From assembly GCF_001623875.1 (NCBI RefSeq), contig NZ_LWAE01000001.1:1426001-1490000 (forward strand): a DNA stretch of 64,000 nt, read 5' to 3'. The notes below the pieces were generated by a model that was not told the DNA's origin, ran no database searches, and saw nothing but the letters and a program-made list of their open reading frames with translations. Of this stretch, positions 1 to 5,827 are shown in pieces. The translations under genes and the position numbers were made by a program. Numbering within the stretch: position 1 is the stretch's first letter; each line of letters starts with the position of its first letter. The stretch comes from Clostridium magnum DSM 2767. GTDB lineage: Bacteria; Bacillota; Clostridia; Clostridiales; Clostridiaceae.

Positions 1-1
1 T

Positions 2-145
2 GAAGGTTGGAAGGCAATAGATACAGGTGCTTGTTGTATTGAATTTGATTCTAATAATTATGAGAAGGCCTATATACCTAAATATTATGGGGACCCGTGG
101 ACACCATTGGAGGGTACAGAAATAATATTTCAGGAGGTTGAGTAA
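2..145 (+). CDS. C-terminal fragment of an unrecognised protein (gene starts left of window)
   Basis: An open frame runs from the window edge for 47 codons to a TAA whose last A is the first base of the next gene's ATG. The frame is acidic and aromatic-rich and ends in FQEVE. The overlap and an AGGAGGT just before that ATG point to translational coupling with the following ORF in one operon. I do not recognise a family. Because the start is missing, domain content cannot be judged. Confidence 0.55.
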   Translation, partial: EGWKAIDTGACCIEFDSNNYEKAYIPKYYGDPWTPLEGTEIIFQEVE

Positions 146-384
146 TGAAAAATATAAACAGAATTAATACTGTTATATTTAAAAGAATTGACGAAGCTGA
201 CTGGGAACTTGGTATTACCCTTGAATTTACAAACGGAGACTCTACACTGGTAGATAGCGAAGGAAATAAGGTAAAAGAAATATGGGATTGTAAAGATTAT
301 AGTGGATTAGATATAAGAACTAGTGTATTTGAAGAGTTTGATAAGTTTAATTATAAAAAAATAAAGCCTGCCACAAAAGGGTAG
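145..384 (+). CDS. Hypothetical 79-residue protein
   Basis: The ATG overlaps the stop of the preceding frame by one base and is preceded by AGGAGGT at good spacing, so this is probably a real coupled gene. The protein is small, soluble and mixed-charge, without membrane segment, cysteine motif or signal peptide. I recognise no family. It lies inside the sigK-intervening element, upstream of the conjugation-like genes. Confidence 0.55.
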   Translation: MKNINRINTVIFKRIDEADWELGITLEFTNGDSTLVDSEGNKVKEIWDCKDYSGLDIRTSVFEEFDKFNYKKIKPATKG

Positions 385-391
385 ACTAAGC

Positions 392-523
392 CTAAGTCAC
401 TGCTGAATATACATCAAATTCTGAGTTGCTATCACACCTCTGAATCTGCTGCACATTAACAGTGTATGCTACAACTTTTTTAAAAATTCCTGTAATTTTG
501 TCAAATCTAGTGTGATTAGGCAT
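392..523 (-). CDS. Possible small antisense ORF, 43 residues
   Basis: A minus-strand ATG at 523 opens 43 codons (MPNHTRFDKITG... ending SAVT) to TAG at 392. There is no convincing ribosome-binding site, so it may be the relic of a larger gene. It converges on the 79-residue ORF and occupies a stretch that is otherwise empty on the plus strand. No family recognised. Confidence 0.25.
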   Translation of the reverse strand: MPNHTRFDKITGIFKKVVAYTVNVQQIQRCDSNSEFDVYSAVT

Positions 524-544
524 TGTTAACAAATTATTTACAAT

Positions 545-616
545 TTATCTTGCAAATATATCCTGCGCTAATTGTAATGCAACGTAGGTAGCTGAACAGA
601 AAAATAAAAATCCCAT
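545..616 (-). CDS. Possible short hydrophobic peptide, 23 residues
   Basis: A minus-strand ATG at 616 is preceded by AAAGGA at about 9 bases and encodes MGFLFFCSATYVALQLAQDI plus FAR, then TAA. An in-frame ATG at 634 would give 29 residues. One short hydrophobic stretch is seen. It could be a type I toxin-like or leader peptide, but there is no direct evidence for either and it may be a chance frame. Confidence 0.25.
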   Translation of the reverse strand: MGFLFFCSATYVALQLAQDIFAR

Positions 617-707
617 ACTATCAATTCCTTTCATTAGTTTAGCTACTTTTATTATTAACAGTTCTATTTATTTTAATCACTAAATCTAATATAAGAGGAG
701 GAAAGTT

Positions 708-1136
708 ATGTTTAGTATTATTCCGGAAAAAACTTATTCATTTAGTGAGGGGTTGAAAATCTTAGGCATGAGTAGAAAGGAAAGAGCTATGAATGCACTC
801 TCAAAGGTTCTTAATGATGATGGAGTTCAGTTAAAAGAAGATAGTAAGTTATACAATACTTTAGTAGTAACTCTAGGTATAATGCTATATGCGGAAAAGG
901 TTATGGCTAAACCAACTACAGGGATGCCAAGTTTAGATGATCCGTGCTGGAAAATTGTCGGTGTATTTCAAAGTGTTATATTTTACGCAGCAATGTTTTA
1001 TACCTTTAAAGCCCTACTTGAATTAATTATAAAAGGAGAAGGATCTTGGAAAAAAGTTGGTACAGGATTTCTAGTATGTGCAGCAGACTACTTAATTCCG
1101 TGGTTTTTTGAAATTATAAGAGGTGCTTTTATATAA
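708..1136 (+). CDS. Pilin-like (VirB2/TrbC-type) membrane protein of a conjugation-like cluster
   Basis: This 142-residue protein starts at ATG after a strong GAGGAGG. It has a hydrophobic segment near residues 49-62 ending VMAKP that could serve as an internal signal, then two further membrane segments near 84-105 and 117-138. They are separated by a short charged loop (KGEGSWKK). Two closely spaced helices around a basic loop resemble VirB2/TrbC-type conjugative pilins and related Gram-positive transfer proteins; that assignment is inference from topology and from the ATPase downstream. Its N-terminus carries EKTYSFSE, which recurs in the ATPase. It sits 12 bases before the next gene, so co-transcription is likely. 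Confidence 0.6.
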   Translation: MFSIIPEKTYSFSEGLKILGMSRKERAMNALSKVLNDDGVQLKEDSKLYNTLVVTLGIMLYAEKVMAKPTTGMPSLDDPCWKIVGVFQSVIFYAAMFYTFKALLELIIKGEGSWKKVGTGFLVCAADYLIPWFFEIIRGAFI

Positions 1137-1148
1137 GGAGGTATAGGT

Positions 1149-1529
1149 ATGTTTATTATGACTTTAGCTCAATTTTTAGCAGAAGCAACTCCTCAAGAGG
1201 AACCCGAATTTAAATTCATGTTTGATCTTGATAGTTTAAGGATAGTTGAGGGAACTAAGGATTTAATACAAAGAGTAGATACACTAAATGATAATATAAA
1301 ACACTTCTTTGAAGTAACGGGAAAATTATATTACTATCTAACCAACCCTAAAGTATTAGTATGGTGGCTATGGGGTGGAGTAGTTAAGCATAGTTTTTGG
1401 ATATGTTTATTTATATGTTTATTTTCAACTATAGCTTTTATTATTGGGTGGAAAAAAGGTAAAAAAGTTGCTGCTAGTAGTATTTTTATTTATCTGGTCA
1501 TTCAGATGTTTAGTACGGCTTTAAAATAA
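1149..1529 (+). CDS. Two-segment membrane protein of the conjugation-like cluster
   Basis: The 126-residue protein starts at ATG seven bases after GGAGG. The N-terminal 75 residues are acidic and probably extracytoplasmic or cytoplasmic-helical. Two membrane segments follow near residues 78-97 (aromatic- and Cys-rich) and 104-123. No enzyme motif is present. Its place between a pilin-like protein and a VirB4/VirD4-like ATPase suggests a channel or scaffold component of a transfer apparatus, comparable in position to small Tcp/Trs membrane subunits. I cannot assign it to a named family. Confidence 0.55.
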   Translation: MFIMTLAQFLAEATPQEEPEFKFMFDLDSLRIVEGTKDLIQRVDTLNDNIKHFFEVTGKLYYYLTNPKVLVWWLWGGVVKHSFWICLFICLFSTIAFIIGWKKGKKVAASSIFIYLVIQMFSTALK

Positions 1530-1590
1530 TTTTACATAGGATTATAGAGTGATAAACCTCCACTATTATTAATTTTCGGAGGGGATATTA

Positions 1591-3978
1591 TTGAATATAA
1601 AAAAAATCTTTCAAAAGGAAAAAACTTATTCATTTAGCGAGTTCTTTCAGATAGTCAAACCTAAATATTCAGTTCTACAAATAACTCCTGACACTTCAAA
1701 TAGGAATTATGATACAGAGCTTGTAGCAAAGACTATAGCTAATATGTATCGATTACCTTATCAACGAATTACCAAAGAGATGAAAAACAAAGGATTTAAA
1801 GTGACATATAAGCTTCCAGAGAAGGCGAGTTTCATAATAGATATAACAAAAGACGATTGTAAGTTTTATATGTTAGTTCCAAAACAATATTCTAAGCTAT
1901 TTATCGAAAAATGTTCAGAGGTGTGGAAAAGAGCAACAATTCAAGAAGTAGGAGAGATACAAATACCTCAGGATTCTGAAAAATATCAACTTAGATATGC
2001 TAAAGAAGATGCCTTATCTCTAAAGGTAAATAAAAAAGTCAATGATCCTCTTAATAATATTCTTAATGTTATGGGCATCATGGAGAAGGATGATAGGATT
2101 AACATAATTTATAATCTGGCACCTATAAATCAATCAAGGTGGGTAGGTGTTTATAAAGAAACCATGAAAAAAATAAATGCAGGATTACCTATTGAGAAGG
2201 AAAAATTTAACCCTGTAGTTGCTCTTAAATATATAGGTATAGGTATAATTAAAACTATTGATTTTGCTTTCGATATTCTAAACGACATTGTGTGCGACGG
2301 GAAGCCTATCAAAAATAGTGAAGTAGCTGTTACCCTAGTTGATAAAACTAGTAACCTATCTAAAATAACCCATAAAAAGGAAGGTGCTACAGTTGTAGAT
2401 GCACAGTTAGTTGTGTTAAGCAAGAGTGAAGATAAGATAAGGCAAGAAAATAACGCATATGCAGTTTTAGAAGCCTATAAGACAATAGGAGAAGATAACT
2501 CTCTTGTATACAAAAAGTTAAATAACAAGGCAAATATAAATTTAAATGAGTATAAATTAAAAGGAGTTGAAACTAATAGAATGAGTACATTGGAGTGTAA
2601 TAACCTAGTCCAAATACCAGGAAGAGACTTATTAGAGAGATTTAAAGTTAATACTAAGGTAAATGTACTAGAAAACCCTATTCCAGAGGAACTACAACAA
2701 GGCTATGTATATCTTGGAAAGGCCACTTATAAAGGAAAAGAATATCCTGCATATATGAGAAACGAATATAATTTTGGTAATCTAGCACTACTATTACTTA
2801 GTCCTCAAGGAGGAGGTAAATCTACTTTAATAGCCAATATGTGTAAGAATGCTAATGACAATAAAGAATGTGTAATAATAATGGATTATATTAAAAACTG
2901 TGAACTTGCTGACACTGTTAAGATGGCTGTAAGAAAAGAAGATGTAATTGAGTTGGATTTATCCAAGAAGGAATGTTTTCAAGGCCTAGGATTCAATGAA
3001 GTAAGATCAGCAGGTATGGAAGAGTTTGAAATGTTTAAAATGGCTAACATGAAGGCTGAGCAAACCATGGCTTTTGTAGATTCTATTAATACAGATGGAT
3101 ACCCTCTTACATCTAAAATGAGAAGAGTGTTATCAGCTGCTGCTAATATAGTATATTTACGTGACGGAGCTTCCATAGGTGATGTTATTAAATGTCTCCA
3201 AGACTATAAAAAAAGACATGAGTATATTGACTATGTTAAAAATAATTTAAGTGAAGATGGTTTAAATTACTATAATGATATGGTGCTAGCTCTGGAGGAG
3301 CTTGACGATGTAGAAGTCGAAACAGACAGAAAAACAAAAGAAGTTTTAAGAAGAGAAATTGTAGGAACTAAAGAAAGTAAGATAGATGGTATTTTAGATA
3401 GAATAAATCTTATCCAGGAGAATATTTATTTAAAATATATGTTCAATATGAGTTGCGACAATAATATAGACTTTGTTGAAGCTATGGAACAGGGAAAAGT
3501 AATATTAATTAAGATGCCAGAAGATGCCTTTAATAATACTATGGTAAAAAATGTACTGGTAACATTCTTTACAAGTAAAATAGTTCTTGCGACTAAACTT
3601 AGAGGTGCATTACATGAGAAACCAAAGCGTTGCAATGTTTACTATGATGAGATATACCAATCACCAACAGCAGAACACATTATATGTGCAGTATTAAGTC
3701 AGCTTAGAAAGTTTGGAACTAAGATAGTTATATCAGCCCATTACATGAATCAGTTATTACCTCAATTAAAGTATGAGATTAAGGCCAGTGGAGCTTCATA
3801 TATGTTATTACAGGGTGCTGATAAAAAGAATTTTGAAGAACTAAAGGATGAATTAAGCCCATATGAGTTAGAGGATCTTCTTAACCTTAAGCAATTCCAC
3901 AGCTTAAACCTAATGCGATATGAAAAAGGATATGCTAAGTTTATAACAGCTCTTCCAAAACCACTTAGTAAGAGGTAA
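1591..3978 (+). CDS. VirB4/VirD4-like P-loop ATPase (conjugation-type)
   Basis: A 795-residue protein with a TTG start six bases after GGAGGGG. The N-terminal half contains EKTYSFSE near residues 10-17 and lacks a clear motif. A Walker A (SPQGGGKST) lies near residues 405-413 and a Walker B-like segment (CNVYYDEIYQSP) near 680-690. It is followed by sensor-like FGTKIVISAHYMNQL. This arrangement is typical of the HerA/FtsK superfamily that includes VirB4 and VirD4/TraG conjugation motors; no clear membrane anchor is seen, which favours a VirB4-like or soluble coupling role. It is the anchor gene for calling the cluster conjugation-like. No relaxase is visible in the window, so autonomous transfer cannot be claimed. 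Confidence 0.75.
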   Translation: MNIKKIFQKEKTYSFSEFFQIVKPKYSVLQITPDTSNRNYDTELVAKTIANMYRLPYQRITKEMKNKGFKVTYKLPEKASFIIDITKDDCKFYMLVPKQYSKLFIEKCSEVWKRATIQEVGEIQIPQDSEKYQLRYAKEDALSLKVNKKVNDPLNNILNVMGIMEKDDRINIIYNLAPINQSRWVGVYKETMKKINAGLPIEKEKFNPVVALKYIGIGIIKTIDFAFDILNDIVCDGKPIKNSEVAVTLVDKTSNLSKITHKKEGATVVDAQLVVLSKSEDKIRQENNAYAVLEAYKTIGEDNSLVYKKLNNKANINLNEYKLKGVETNRMSTLECNNLVQIPGRDLLERFKVNTKVNVLENPIPEELQQGYVYLGKATYKGKEYPAYMRNEYNFGNLALLLLSPQGGGKSTLIANMCKNANDNKECVIIMDYIKNCELADTVKMAVRKEDVIELDLSKKECFQGLGFNEVRSAGMEEFEMFKMANMKAEQTMAFVDSINTDGYPLTSKMRRVLSAAANIVYLRDGASIGDVIKCLQDYKKRHEYIDYVKNNLSEDGLNYYNDMVLALEELDDVEVETDRKTKEVLRREIVGTKESKIDGILDRINLIQENIYLKYMFNMSCDNNIDFVEAMEQGKVILIKMPEDAFNNTMVKNVLVTFFTSKIVLATKLRGALHEKPKRCNVYYDEIYQSPTAEHIICAVLSQLRKFGTKIVISAHYMNQLLPQLKYEIKASGASYMLLQGADKKNFEELKDELSPYELEDLLNLKQFHSLNLMRYEKGYAKFITALPKPLSKR

Positions 3979-3982
3979 TGAT

Positions 3983-4144
3983 ATGGGATTACTGATTAAA
4001 TACATTATAATGTCTGCTATGTTAGGGTTTACAGGCAATAAATTATTTAATAAAAAGAATAAAAGTAATTTGAACTCTATAAAGTGGGCGTGTATAATTG
4101 GAAGTTTATTAACTATAATTCATTTGATTTTAATTAGTATATAG
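3983..4144 (+). CDS. Small membrane protein, 53 residues
   Basis: ATG at 3983 follows AGAGG placed at the very end of the ATPase gene, four bases after its stop, so it is probably translated from the same message. The peptide MGLLIKYIIMSAMLGFTGNK begins a first hydrophobic helix; a basic loop and a second helix (WACIIGSLLTIIHLILISI) follow. It is followed immediately by a strong terminator, making it the last gene of the cluster. Family unknown. Confidence 0.6.
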   Translation: MGLLIKYIIMSAMLGFTGNKLFNKKNKSNLNSIKWACIIGSLLTIIHLILISI

Positions 4145-4152
4145 ATTATAAA

Positions 4153-4188
4153 TAACAGAAGCTCTGGGTTATGCCAGAGCTTCTGTTA
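4153..4188. terminator. Bidirectional terminator between ATPase operon and XRE gene
   Basis: Perfect 15-base arms (4153-4167 and 4174-4188) with a 6-base loop and T-rich flanks. The stop codon of the leftward XRE gene lies inside the right arm, so the hairpin can end both convergent transcripts. Confidence 0.85.
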
Positions 4189-4398
4189 TCTTCTTTTATT
4201 TGGGATATGTTCTATTAAATCAGCAACATCACAATTAAGGACCTCGCATATTTTATCCAAGTGTTCTAGATTAATCCTTTCTATAAGCTCATTATATATT
4301 TCCGAAATAGTATTTGGTCTTATATTCGTAATTCGGGCAAGTTCAGCTTGAGACATTCGTTTTTCTCCTAGTATTTTTGAAAGATGTATCTTAATCAT
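4186..4398 (-). CDS. XRE-family helix-turn-helix repressor, 70 residues
   Basis: Compact Cro/CI-type regulator. After IKIHLSKILGEKRM the helix-turn-helix is read as SQAELARITNIRPNTISEIY, with LNCDVADLIEH closing the fold, as in YozG-like Firmicute regulators. The start is taken as ATG at 4398 because GGGGG lies 7 bases upstream; a TTG six bases earlier is too close to it. It is downstream of, and probably co-transcribed with, a second XRE gene. Such pairs usually control mobile-element gene expression; the target here is not shown. Confidence 0.85.
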   Translation of the reverse strand: MIKIHLSKILGEKRMSQAELARITNIRPNTISEIYNELIERINLEHLDKICEVLNCDVADLIEHIPNKRR

Positions 4399-4457
4399 AC
4401 CCAATCCCCCTATTAGCAGATATAGGGAAATTGTAACGCAATTAGGTATTTACGTGT

Positions 4458-4727
4458 CTATTTTGATATATTATAACGTAATTGGTTATGACATAGATAA
4501 AAAAAATTCTCGCAGCAATCTTCCAGAGTACAGTTTACACAGGGATTAATTAATTTATATGTGCATACATTAAGAACTTTCGAGATTCTTTTTAGAATAG
4601 GCATAGATGGGAAAACAATGTTCCTTTCTATTTTATTTATGTAAATTCTAGATACGCCAACTTTTTCAGCTAACTCAGATTGAGACAGATTTAATGCAAG
4701 TCTAAATTGCTTAAAGTTAGTTTGCAT
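4458..4727 (-). CDS. XRE-family regulator with cysteine-rich tail
   Basis: The 89-residue protein starts at ATG 4727 behind GGAGGT. The N-terminal 60 residues form a Cro/CI helix-turn-helix (SQSELAEKVGVSRIYINKIE). The C-terminus has five cysteines (CVNCTLEDCCENFFYLCH), which could bind metal or sense redox state; that is inference. A good leftward promoter (4762-4790) and an 11-5-11 inverted repeat (4824-4850) lie upstream, consistent with autoregulation. It shares the divergent control region with the rightward 65-residue gene, like a phage or ICE immunity switch. Confidence 0.82.
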   Translation of the reverse strand: MQTNFKQFRLALNLSQSELAEKVGVSRIYINKIERNIVFPSMPILKRISKVLNVCTYKLINPCVNCTLEDCCENFFYLCHNQLRYNISK

Positions 4728-4761
4728 GATTACCTCCAAATTTTATTAGATTATTAAAAAA

Positions 4762-4790
4762 ATTATATAACAAAATACGACAGCGTACAA
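4762..4790 (-). promoter_or_regulatory. Leftward sigma-A-type promoter for the XRE pair
   Basis: On the minus strand TTGTAC (4790-4785) and TATAAT (4767-4762) are separated by exactly 17 bases, about 35 bases before the ATG of the cysteine-tailed XRE gene. The -10 is a perfect match to consensus and the -35 matches 4 of 6. Confidence 0.7.
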
Positions 4791-4823
4791 CAGAAAAGGA
4801 ATAAAAAATATTTAATTTATTTT

Positions 4824-4850
4824 TAAATGTAAACTACCTGTTTACATTTA
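4824..4850. promoter_or_regulatory. Operator-like inverted repeat
   Basis: Perfect 11-base arms, TAAATGTAAAC and GTTTACATTTA, separated by 5 bases. It lies between the two divergent promoters and has no T-tract, so an XRE-repressor operator fits better than a terminator. Binding is inferred. Confidence 0.6.
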
Positions 4851-4986
4851 TCCAAACAATGGAATATTAAAATCAGATTTTGTAAAACGAAAAATATGAA
4901 ATAATTTGGGGACAAGGGTATAATTTTGTTACAGAGATTTGTGCTCTAAATATACCAAAAACACACCTTTAGCATAAAATGTTAAC

Positions 4987-5015
4987 TTGTCAATAGAACA
5001 CGTGTTTGGTATAAT
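4987..5015 (+). promoter_or_regulatory. Strong rightward promoter with a palindrome in the spacer
   Basis: TTGTCA (4987-4992), 17-base spacer, TATAAT (5010-5015). The spacer contains the perfect palindrome AACACGTGTT (4997-5006), and ATACCAAA (4952-4959) is mirrored by TTTGGTAT (5005-5012) across the promoter. Repressor binding here would block polymerase directly; the regulator is inferred to be one of the XRE proteins. Confidence 0.75.
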
Positions 5016-5048
5016 GTTCATAATATGCAAGATGAGGGAGAATTACAC

Positions 5049-5246
5049 ATGAATAAATTTAAAGCTCATAAACTTAAATATAAAAATATAAAAATATGTT
5101 TAGTATATTGCAGTTACAAAAATTTTGAGTGGTATGCTATAAAAAATAATGGTATTATTATTTTATGTTTGAATAATGCCTATAGTAGAAAAGTAAAAAG
5201 TAAATTGCTTCATGCTGTAATAAAAAGAACTAGGCTTAATACCTAG
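5049..5246 (+). CDS. Small protein, possible truncated ImmA/IrrE-like remnant
   Basis: 65 residues from ATG 5049, chosen because GAGGGAG precedes it and the upstream promoter would start transcription near 5022. The segment WYAIKNNGIIILCLNNAYSR followed by LLHAVIKR recalls the strand and helix of ImmA/IrrE peptidases, but the HExxH zinc site is absent and the protein is far too short. It may be a degenerate antirepressor-type protease from the repressor module, or an unrelated basic protein. The stop codon is inside a 9-base-arm hairpin (5226-5250). Confidence 0.45.
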   Translation: MNKFKAHKLKYKNIKICLVYCSYKNFEWYAIKNNGIIILCLNNAYSRKVKSKLLHAVIKRTRLNT

Positions 5247-5250
5247 TTCT
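5226..5250 (+). terminator. Weak terminator at the element's last gene
   Basis: Nine-base arms AGAACTAGG and CCTAGTTCT with a 7-base loop, followed by only a short AT-rich tail. The stop codon of the 65-residue ORF lies within it. Confidence 0.5.
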
Positions 5251-5318
5251 ATAATTTACATATTTTCTGATGGAGTTTCTACCTATTTATATCCTAAAAA
5301 AATAGATAAAAGATTTGC

Positions 5319-5350
5319 TACATACAACATGTATGGTATAATGAAATATC
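5319..5350. other. Putative sigK/element recombination site (right junction)
   Basis: The pentamer AATGA (5340-5344) encodes the N-E pair at which sigK resumes and matches the crossover core of the B. subtilis skin element as I recall it. On its element side an imperfect inverted repeat, TACATAC-AACAT-GTATGGTA (5319-5338), resembles a recombinase-binding arm. The partner site would be in the 5' half of sigK outside the window. Confidence 0.7.
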
Positions 5351-5621
5351 ACTGATGGATGTGTTGAGTAGTGATGAGGACTCTATAATTGAAATTGTTG
5401 AAAGTAAAATACAAGTAAAAAAACTGTATTCAAAAATAAATACTTGTCTATCAGAACGAGAAAAGAATGTAGTTGAAATGCGGTATGGACTTTTAGAGGG
5501 AAAACCGAAGACTCAGAGAGAAATAGCTAAGATTCTTGGCATATCCAGATCCTATGTATCGAGAATAGAGAAAAGAGCACTAAAAAAATTAAATAAAGAA
5601 TTAGGTTTGGGAAGAAGATAA
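5340..5621 (+). CDS. sigK: 3' segment of sigK (RNA polymerase sigma-K, regions 3-4 only)
   Basis: The frame from 5340 reads NEISLMDVLSSDEDS, then LSEREKNVVEMRYGL, then the region 4.2 helix-turn-helix TQREIAKILGISRSYVSRIE and a basic tail. This matches the last ~93 residues of clostridial and Bacillus sigma-K; regions 1-2 are missing, and an in-frame stop lies 30 bases upstream at 5307-5309. An internal ATG at 5355 has no ribosome-binding site, so it is not an independent gene. Sigma-K drives late mother-cell genes (coat, cortex). If the adjacent element excises, this segment would be joined to the 5' half; otherwise sigma-K would be lost. pilT follows, as expected of the clostridial sigK locus. 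Confidence 0.9.
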   Translation, partial: NEISLMDVLSSDEDSIIEIVESKIQVKKLYSKINTCLSEREKNVVEMRYGLLEGKPKTQREIAKILGISRSYVSRIEKRALKKLNKELGLGRR

Positions 5622-5629
5622 TGAAAGTT

Positions 5630-5690
5630 GAGAATTAAAAATGGGAATTAATTAAATTTTTATTGTTAATTCTCATTTTCGTTTTATAAA
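5630..5690 (+). terminator. Terminator after sigK segment
   Basis: GAGAATTAA (5630-5638), or GGGAATTAA (5643-5651), can pair with TTAATTCTC (5666-5674), followed by a T-rich run. The rest of the gap to pilT is AT-rich with no other feature seen. Confidence 0.55.
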
Positions 5691-5827
5691 AAATTAAAAT
5701 TAAATTATATATAATAATTAAAAGGAATTTGATAAAATTTGTAGAATAATAAATGTACAATAGTAAAAAGATTTATAATAATGTCTAATATATTATAATG
5801 TGTTATTTTCGTGAAAGGGGAACTTAA

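Larger units (their letters stand above)
1..5344. mobile_element. 3' end of a skin-like element interrupting sigK
   Basis: The right boundary is placed at 5340-5344 (AATGA), where the sigK reading frame resumes with codons for N-E-I-S-L. From family knowledge, the B. subtilis skin element splits sigK at this same point with an AATGA core, and a large serine recombinase excises it in the mother cell. Contents seen here are a pilin-like protein, a VirB4/VirD4-like ATPase, small membrane proteins, two XRE repressors and orphan ORFs, in contrast to the housekeeping genes that follow. The left end, the 5' part of sigK and any recombinase are outside the window, so total size is unknown. Calling it an intervening element, and not just a decayed insertion, is inference. 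Confidence 0.82.

Noticed and set aside
1-5344. Complete integrative conjugative element
   Set aside because: No relaxase, integrase or origin of transfer is visible; only part of the element is in the window.
5355-5621. Independent 88-residue sigma-like gene starting at ATG 5355
   Set aside because: No ribosome-binding site, and the sigK homology continues upstream of this ATG through NEISL; better read as the 3' part of split sigK.
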